DNA of 64,000 nucleotides from Hymenobacter sp. PAMC 26628 (lineage in GTDB: Bacteria > Bacteroidota > Bacteroidia > Cytophagales > Hymenobacteraceae). The stretch covers positions 4,464,001 through 4,528,000 of the forward strand of contig NZ_CP014304.1 in the NCBI RefSeq assembly GCF_001562275.1, read 5' to 3'. The position numbers and the translations under genes are program-made. Positions 59,676-64,000 of the stretch are shown piece by piece. The number at the start of each line of letters is the position of its first letter. The first letter of the stretch is position 1. The notes beneath the pieces are model-generated. The model saw nothing but the letters and a program-made list of their open reading frames with translations. It was not told the DNA's origin and did not search any database.

Positions 59676-62150
59676 TTACTTGAAGCTCAGCGGCACTACT
59701 ACTTTGAAGCTTACCGTGCGGCCCATGTTGAAGACGCCCATGCGGCCGGTGGTGTAATTGAGGTCGGCGTATTTGAGGCGGCTGAGGTGGCTTTGGTAGG
59801 CCACGTCGAAGAGGTTGTTGGCCGTCACGAAGAGCGAGAACAGCGTGCGGCCCCGGGCATCGGCCACGTCGGTGCCCACGCCGGCATTGAAGAGCGTGTA
59901 GCCGGGCGTGGCGGTTTCGGTGTCAAAGGCCGAAAAATACCGATCCTGGGCGAAAGTGTGCTCCATTTGGAAGCGCACGTAGCTGTTGGTAAGGCGCTTG
60001 CCCTGGCGGCGAAAGTTGCCGCGCAGCTCCGATTGCAGGCGGTCGGCGGGGATGAAGGGCAGGTAGCGTTCAGCGTCGCTGACGCCCAATTGGTGGGCGC
60101 GCACCATCGAGAACGAGTTCTCGAAGTGCAGCCAGTCAAGCGGATGCGGGTGCACGTCAAACGTGGCCTCGCCGCCCACCAGGCGGGCACGGCCCTGGGC
60201 ATACTCGTACACGCCCACGCTGGGGTCGGCGGGCGTGGCCAGGGTCAGCGAGTCGGTACCGGCCCGGTTGGGGATGCGGCGCGTAAAGATGTAATTGTCA
60301 ATGCTGTTCTCGAACGCATCCACGGTCAGGCGCACGTGGTCGGTGGCGTAGCTGATGCCGCCGTCCACCTGCAGGCTGGTTTCGGCTTTGAGGTCGGACT
60401 GCCCAATTTCGTAACGAATCGTGCCCTCGTGGCGGCCGTTCGAGCCCAGCTCGGCGATGTTGGGGGCCCGAAAGCCGCGGGCCACGTTGGCCTTCACCGT
60501 GAGCCGGTCGCTCAGGTTGTAGGCCGCGCCCAGGCTGCCGCTGTAGTTTTTGAAGGTGCTGCGGAAGCCGCCAAACTTGGTTTCGGAATCGGGGGCCCCG
60601 GACGTGGTGGGCCGGCCGTCGGCGTCCAGAAACAGCGCGTCGGCCCCGATGCGGCGCACGTCGTAGCGCAGGCCGCCGCTGAGGTCGAGGTTGCCGATGG
60701 TTTTTTTGGCCACGCCAAACACGCCGGCCTCGTTCATCACGTAGCCCGGAATGAGGAATTCCTGGCCCAGGTTGCGATTTTGCTGGTGCAGGCCGCTGGT
60801 GCCCACGGTCAGGTTCCAGCCGGCCATTTCGGGCAGGTAGTAGCGCAGGGCGTAGTCGAGGGTGCGGAGCTGGAAGTAGAGGTTGGTTTCGGCGGGGTCG
60901 AGGGCGTTGCCGAACTCGCGGCGCAGGTTCTGCTGGTAGTTCACTTGCAACGCCAGCCGGGCCCCACGGTCGCCGAGGATGAAGCTATTGTCGGTACCGA
61001 ACCGCAAGTGGTTGATTTGCTGGCGCGGCACGGCCAGTTCGTAGCCGCTGAACCCGGTGTTGGCCACCGGCACCGAAAATAGGGCCCCGGCGATGGCATA
61101 GTCGCGCACGAAGCGCCCGCTGGCCGAGTCGCGCCGCCCATCAATCAGGCCCAGCTGCTGGTTGAAGGTGCTGAAGGTGAGGTGCGAGTAGCCCCAGCCC
61201 TTGTTCAGGCCCACGTAGCCGTTGGCGTCCCACTCATTGAAGCCCGAGTTGAAAACGCGGCCATCGTAGCGGTTTTGGTAGTCGCCGGCCACCTTGCGGG
61301 TGCCGCGGGCCAGCCAGTTTAGGCCGTTCAGGTTGCCCGCGTTTTCGAACGAGTAGCCCTGCTGGCGGTTGTTGGTCTGGTAGTTGGCTATGGCCGAGCC
61401 GGTGATGTGGCCTTCGGCGATGGGTTCGGGAGCCAGGAAGTTGATGACGCCGGCCATGGCGTCGGAGCCGTAGAGCAGCGAGCCGGGGCCCTTGATGATC
61501 TCGGCCCGGTCGATGCTGAACTCGTCGATTTCGATGCCGTGCTCGTCGCCCCACTGCTGGCCTTCCTGTTTGGCGCCGTTGTTCAGGGTCGTCACGCGGT
61601 TGTAGCCCAGCCCGCGCACCACCGGCTTGCTGATGGCGGCCCCGGTGGTAATCTGGCTCACGCCCGGCGTGTGGGCGATGGCGTCAATCACGTTCGTGCC
61701 CGATGTTTGGTTGAGGCGGGTGCGGTCGACAACGGTGGTGGGCACCGGCGAGCGGCGTGCCTCGGTGGCCGCCGACACGCCCGTGACCACTACCTGGCCG
61801 ATTTCGGTAGCCGCAGGGGTCAGCTTCACGGCCAGCGGCTGGCCCGCGCCCGTGTCCACGGTCAGGCTCACGGTGGTATAGCCCAACGAGCGAACCTGCA
61901 CCCCAAACCGGCCCCGCGGCAGGTTGGCGAAGCTGAAATTACCGGCCCCATCGGTGGCCGTGCCTTGCTTAAGGTCGGTGAAAAGCACGGTGGCGCCCGG
62001 TACGGCTTCGCCGGTGGCGGCGTCGGCCACGTGGCCAGCGAAGGCCGGGCCGGCCGCCGGGCGGGGCCGCGGCGCGGGGGCCGCGGTTTGGGCCCCGGCG
62101 TGCAGCGCCAGCCCGCTCAGCAGCAACGTGTTGACGACCACCAGGCGCAA
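59676..62150 (-). CDS. TonB-dependent outer-membrane receptor
   Basis: 824 residues if translation starts at the TTG at 62150, which gives a normal signal peptide (MRLVVVNTLLLSGLALHAGAQ). The only in-frame ATG, at 62327, would put 59 non-hydrophobic residues before it; a longer form cannot be excluded. After a carboxypeptidase-like beta domain (FAGHVADAATGEAVPGATVLF), the plug domain carries VVVTGVSAATEARRSPVPTTVVDR and GPGSLLYGSDAMAGVINF. A 22-strand barrel follows, ending in SFKVVVPLSFK. The ligand is not evident; the neighbouring His-rich gene suggests a metal or metal chelate. Confidence 0.9.
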   Translation of the reverse strand: MRLVVVNTLLLSGLALHAGAQTAAPAPRPRPAAGPAFAGHVADAATGEAVPGATVLFTDLKQGTATDGAGNFSFANLPRGRFGVQVRSLGYTTVSLTVDTGAGQPLAVKLTPAATEIGQVVVTGVSAATEARRSPVPTTVVDRTRLNQTSGTNVIDAIAHTPGVSQITTGAAISKPVVRGLGYNRVTTLNNGAKQEGQQWGDEHGIEIDEFSIDRAEIIKGPGSLLYGSDAMAGVINFLAPEPIAEGHITGSAIANYQTNNRQQGYSFENAGNLNGLNWLARGTRKVAGDYQNRYDGRVFNSGFNEWDANGYVGLNKGWGYSHLTFSTFNQQLGLIDGRRDSASGRFVRDYAIAGALFSVPVANTGFSGYELAVPRQQINHLRFGTDNSFILGDRGARLALQVNYQQNLRREFGNALDPAETNLYFQLRTLDYALRYYLPEMAGWNLTVGTSGLHQQNRNLGQEFLIPGYVMNEAGVFGVAKKTIGNLDLSGGLRYDVRRIGADALFLDADGRPTTSGAPDSETKFGGFRSTFKNYSGSLGAAYNLSDRLTVKANVARGFRAPNIAELGSNGRHEGTIRYEIGQSDLKAETSLQVDGGISYATDHVRLTVDAFENSIDNYIFTRRIPNRAGTDSLTLATPADPSVGVYEYAQGRARLVGGEATFDVHPHPLDWLHFENSFSMVRAHQLGVSDAERYLPFIPADRLQSELRGNFRRQGKRLTNSYVRFQMEHTFAQDRYFSAFDTETATPGYTLFNAGVGTDVADARGRTLFSLFVTANNLFDVAYQSHLSRLKYADLNYTTGRMGVFNMGRTVSFKVVVPLSFK

Positions 62151-62488
62151 GCCGTGGCGGGCCCCCAGCGCGGGCCGAAAAGTTATCCGCGGCCGGCCCG
62201 CTTCCGCGCAAGAAAGCCCCAGCCAAGGGCCGGAGCCTTCCCACAATTTCTCCAAAACCAAACGGGAGAAAGCAGAAGCCGCCAAACGCGGCAAGGCGTA
62301 TTTATTGAGTCGTGCGGGAGTACCCATACCAGGTTGTGTGGTTTAAAGGCGTGGCCACCAGCCGCAAATGCCGCACAAAGCAGCGTGCAAACCGCCCCGG
62401 CTGGCAAGCCGGCGGGTGCGGTGGAGGGCCCCAGAAAATGAAGTGGGTGGCGCGGGCCCCAGGGCCCGCGCCAGGTGATGCGGCGGCG
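62151..62488. other. Leader between His-rich gene and TonB receptor gene
   Basis: If the receptor starts at the TTG at 62150, about 340 bases lie between it and the His-rich gene. No further gene or terminator seen; the frame of the receptor is open up to 62327. It contains GGGGCC-type runs and no obvious promoter. Confidence 0.5.
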
Positions 62489-62926
62489 CTACGCCACCGG
62501 GGGCCCCCGCAGGCAGCGCTGCGCCGCCACGGCCTCAGCCCACACCGACGCCGCGAAGGGCGTGCGCACCCCCACCACAGCCGAGCGCGTGGGCACGGGC
62601 ACCACCACCGGCGCGGCCGGACGGAAAGCCGCGTCGTAGAGCGAGTCCTCGTGGCAGTGCCGGTGCTGGCCGCTCAGCAGGGCCTTGCCCTTGGCCGGGC
62701 TGAAGCTGGCGCGCCGCGCTGGCTCGGCAGTAGTGTGCGCGTGGGCGTGCAGCGCCAGCACCCACGCCTCCGGCAGCAGCACCCGCACGAAGCAGAGCAG
62801 CAGGAAAGCAGCGCAGAGTGGGCGACGTAATAGCACGGGCAACGCGGGTAAAGCAGCAATGCGGCGGCCCGCACGGCCCGCAGGCCGGCAGCGCACCGGG
62901 GCCCCAAAGGTAAGCCGATGCAGCAT
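62489..62926 (-). CDS. Small His-rich membrane protein upstream of the TonB receptor gene
   Basis: 145 residues from the ATG at 62926 (an ATG at 62944 is equally open). After a basic N-terminus there is one hydrophobic helix (PLCAAFLLLCFVRVLLPEAWVLAL), then histidine clusters HAHAHTT and QHRHCHEDSLYDAAF, and a Pro/Val-rich stretch (PAAPVVVPVPT). No named family. The layout (helix then HxH/HRHCHE) suggests metal binding outside the cytoplasm. The same strand leads into the TonB receptor gene, 160-340 bases on. Its promoter is in the 67-bp palindrome. Confidence 0.65.
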   Translation of the reverse strand: MLHRLTFGAPVRCRPAGRAGRRIAALPALPVLLRRPLCAAFLLLCFVRVLLPEAWVLALHAHAHTTAEPARRASFSPAKGKALLSGQHRHCHEDSLYDAAFRPAAPVVVPVPTRSAVVGVRTPFAASVWAEAVAAQRCLRGPPVA

Positions 62927-63022
62927 AATTGCGCATCTACCCATGGGAACAAGCTCATTTTAATGGCAAATAGGGACTGACAGCGTGCGTACTATTTAGT
63001 CTATGCGCCGTCCTTTCTGCCA

Positions 63023-63089
63023 GCAAAGGTAACAGCGGCAACCATTAATGCAACATAGTTGCATTAATGGTTGCCGCTGTTACCTTTGC
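63023..63089. promoter_or_regulatory. Perfect 67-bp palindromic two-way promoter
   Basis: Arms 63023-63054 and 63058-63089 are perfect reverse complements around a 3-base centre ATA. Plus strand: TTG at 63059-63061, 19 bases, TACCTTTG at 63081-63088. Minus strand: the mirror copy, TTG at 63053-63051 and TACCTTTG at 63031-63024. Both match the Bacteroidota promoter consensus. The centre AATGCAACATAGTTGCATT is a candidate operator that overlaps both -33 elements. Genes on each side point away from it: the His-rich protein (minus) and the flavoprotein (plus). Confidence 0.9.
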
Positions 63090-63194
63090 CCTCTGATTTG
63101 AGCAGGGACGGTTTTGTGCCTAGGCTGCTAGCGCAGATTGGCCCTTCCAGGCTTTGCCACCTTTTATCATTAACGTTCTGAAAATAACAGCACT

Positions 63195-64000
63195 ATGCTT
63201 TACGAAGTCCTCATTGTGGGCGGCAGCTACGCCGGGCTGAGCGCAGCCATGTCCCTGGGCCGGGCCCGCTGCCGCGTACTGGTCATCGACGCGGGCCTGC
63301 CGCGCAACCGCTTCACGCCCCACGCCCACAACTTACTGCTGCACGACGGCGATGCCCCCGCCGACCTAGCCGCCCAGGCCTGCCGGCAATTGGCCGCTTA
63401 CCCCACCGTGCAGCTGCTCACCGCCGAAGCCACGGCGGCCGAAAAGCAGCCCGACGGCACGTTTGTGGTACGCACGGCCCAGCACGGCAGCTTCCAGGGC
63501 GAACTTTTGGCGCTGGCCACGGGCTTGCGCGACGAGCTGCCACCGGTGCCGGGCTTTGCCGAATGCTGGGGCAAGAGCATCATTCATTGCCCGTACTGCC
63601 ACGGCTACGAGGTGGCTGACCAGCCCACCGGCCTGTGGTTCAATGGCGACCAGGTGGGCGAGGTGGCCCAGCTGCTCCTCAACTGGACCCGCGACCTGAC
63701 GGTGTTTACCAACGGGCCGGCCACGTTTGGCCCCGCCGTGCGTGCGCAACTGGCCACTTGGCGCGTGCCCGTGGACGAAACGCCCGTGGCCGCCGTGGTG
63801 CAGACCGAGGGGCAGCTCCAAGGCCTGCGCTTGGCCGACGGGCGGCTGGCCGCTGCGCCGGTTTTGTACGCCCGGCTGCCTTGGCAACAGGCCAGCGCGC
63901 TGCACGCCCAGCTAGGTTGCGCACTCACAGCAAACAACTTGCTGCAAATTGACGAGCAATACCAGACCACGGTACCCGGCGTGTACGCCCTGGGCGATAA
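63195..64000 (+). CDS. Thioredoxin-reductase-like FAD oxidoreductase (cut by window end)
   Basis: 268 codons from the ATG at 63195 to the window edge; the frame is still open (VPGVYALGD, the second FAD motif, is the last thing seen). The N-terminal FAD motif is VLIVGGSYAGLSAAMSLGRA, and CPYCHGYEV is the redox-active CxxC of the thioredoxin-reductase group. The usual second dinucleotide-binding motif (GGGxxA) is replaced by FNGDQVGEVAQLL, as in many small FAD oxidoreductases of this phylum that are not true thioredoxin reductases. Expressed from the plus-strand half of the palindromic promoter. Confidence 0.88.
   Translation, partial: MLYEVLIVGGSYAGLSAAMSLGRARCRVLVIDAGLPRNRFTPHAHNLLLHDGDAPADLAAQACRQLAAYPTVQLLTAEATAAEKQPDGTFVVRTAQHGSFQGELLALATGLRDELPPVPGFAECWGKSIIHCPYCHGYEVADQPTGLWFNGDQVGEVAQLLLNWTRDLTVFTNGPATFGPAVRAQLATWRVPVDETPVAAVVQTEGQLQGLRLADGRLAAAPVLYARLPWQQASALHAQLGCALTANNLLQIDEQYQTTVPGVYALGD

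Noticed and set aside
59787..62441. Long open frames opposite the TonB receptor gene
   Set aside because: Antisense shadows of the barrel gene with no domains.
1..64000. CRISPR arrays, defence systems or prophage
   Set aside because: The only regular repeats are the 21-bp array, which lacks spacers, and dispersed elements. No cas, phage structural or restriction genes were found.

Overview
This window looks like a piece of a high-GC Bacteroidota chromosome, most likely Hymenobacter or a close relative in Hymenobacteraceae. The evidence is the gliding and type IX secretion genes (gldK-L-M-N, a PorP/SprF protein, a PorW/SprE-like lipoprotein), several families typical of this phylum (DUF4271, DUF3667, DUF4286, DUF6526), an F-type ATPase operon without beta and epsilon genes, and promoters of the Bacteroidota type (TTG, about 19-20 bases, then TAnnTTTG). 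Gene density is normal and most genes are chromosomal housekeeping genes. No rRNA, tRNA, CRISPR array or prophage was seen.

Layout. 1-14.9 kb: two tandem M28 peptidases, a LutB-like iron-sulfur protein, a channel-like membrane protein, L-serine dehydratase alpha, MsrB, an RBBP9-type hydrolase, the NAD(P)HX repair enzyme Nnr, a sigma factor with a small companion gene, ClpP, a UbiA-family protein, pyrophosphatase, a PafA-like phosphatase, a HAD phosphatase and a possible surface-protein remnant. 15.2-21.4 kb: the ATP synthase operon on the minus strand (atpZ, a subunit-I-like gene, atpB, E, F, H, A, G). 21.6-29.6 kb: PorW/SprE-like lipoprotein, PBP1A and UvrC, with a 28-base inverted repeat and a 12-copy 21-bp repeat array between them. 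29.6-40.1 kb, minus strand: gldN-M-L-K (transcribed K to N from its own promoter), PorP/SprF, HemD, DUF4271, a WecA/MraY-type transferase, a small unknown and LipB. 40.3-48.5 kb: YraN, an intact IS5-family element, a MORN-repeat lipoprotein, a cyanophycinase-like peptidase, MgtE, ArfB, FabH-like KAS III, an outer-membrane-like protein and a DUF3667 protein, with several dispersed repeats. 48.7-64.0 kb: an AsmA-like protein, an OprB-like porin, a second MgtE, an M13 peptidase, small unknowns, a CDF metal exporter, a GNAT acetyltransferase, a TonB-dependent receptor, a His-rich small protein and the start of a thioredoxin-reductase-like flavoprotein.

The most striking non-coding feature is a perfect 67-bp palindrome at 63023-63089. 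Each arm carries a complete Bacteroidota promoter, so it is a symmetric two-way promoter with an operator-like centre. It sits between the His-rich protein/TonB receptor genes and the flavoprotein gene, which suggests shared control, possibly by a metal-responsive regulator. The T9SS genes form two nearby transcription units (PorW alone; porP and gldKLMN), and a CDF exporter, two MgtE proteins and a TonB receptor give the right-hand third a metal-transport flavour.
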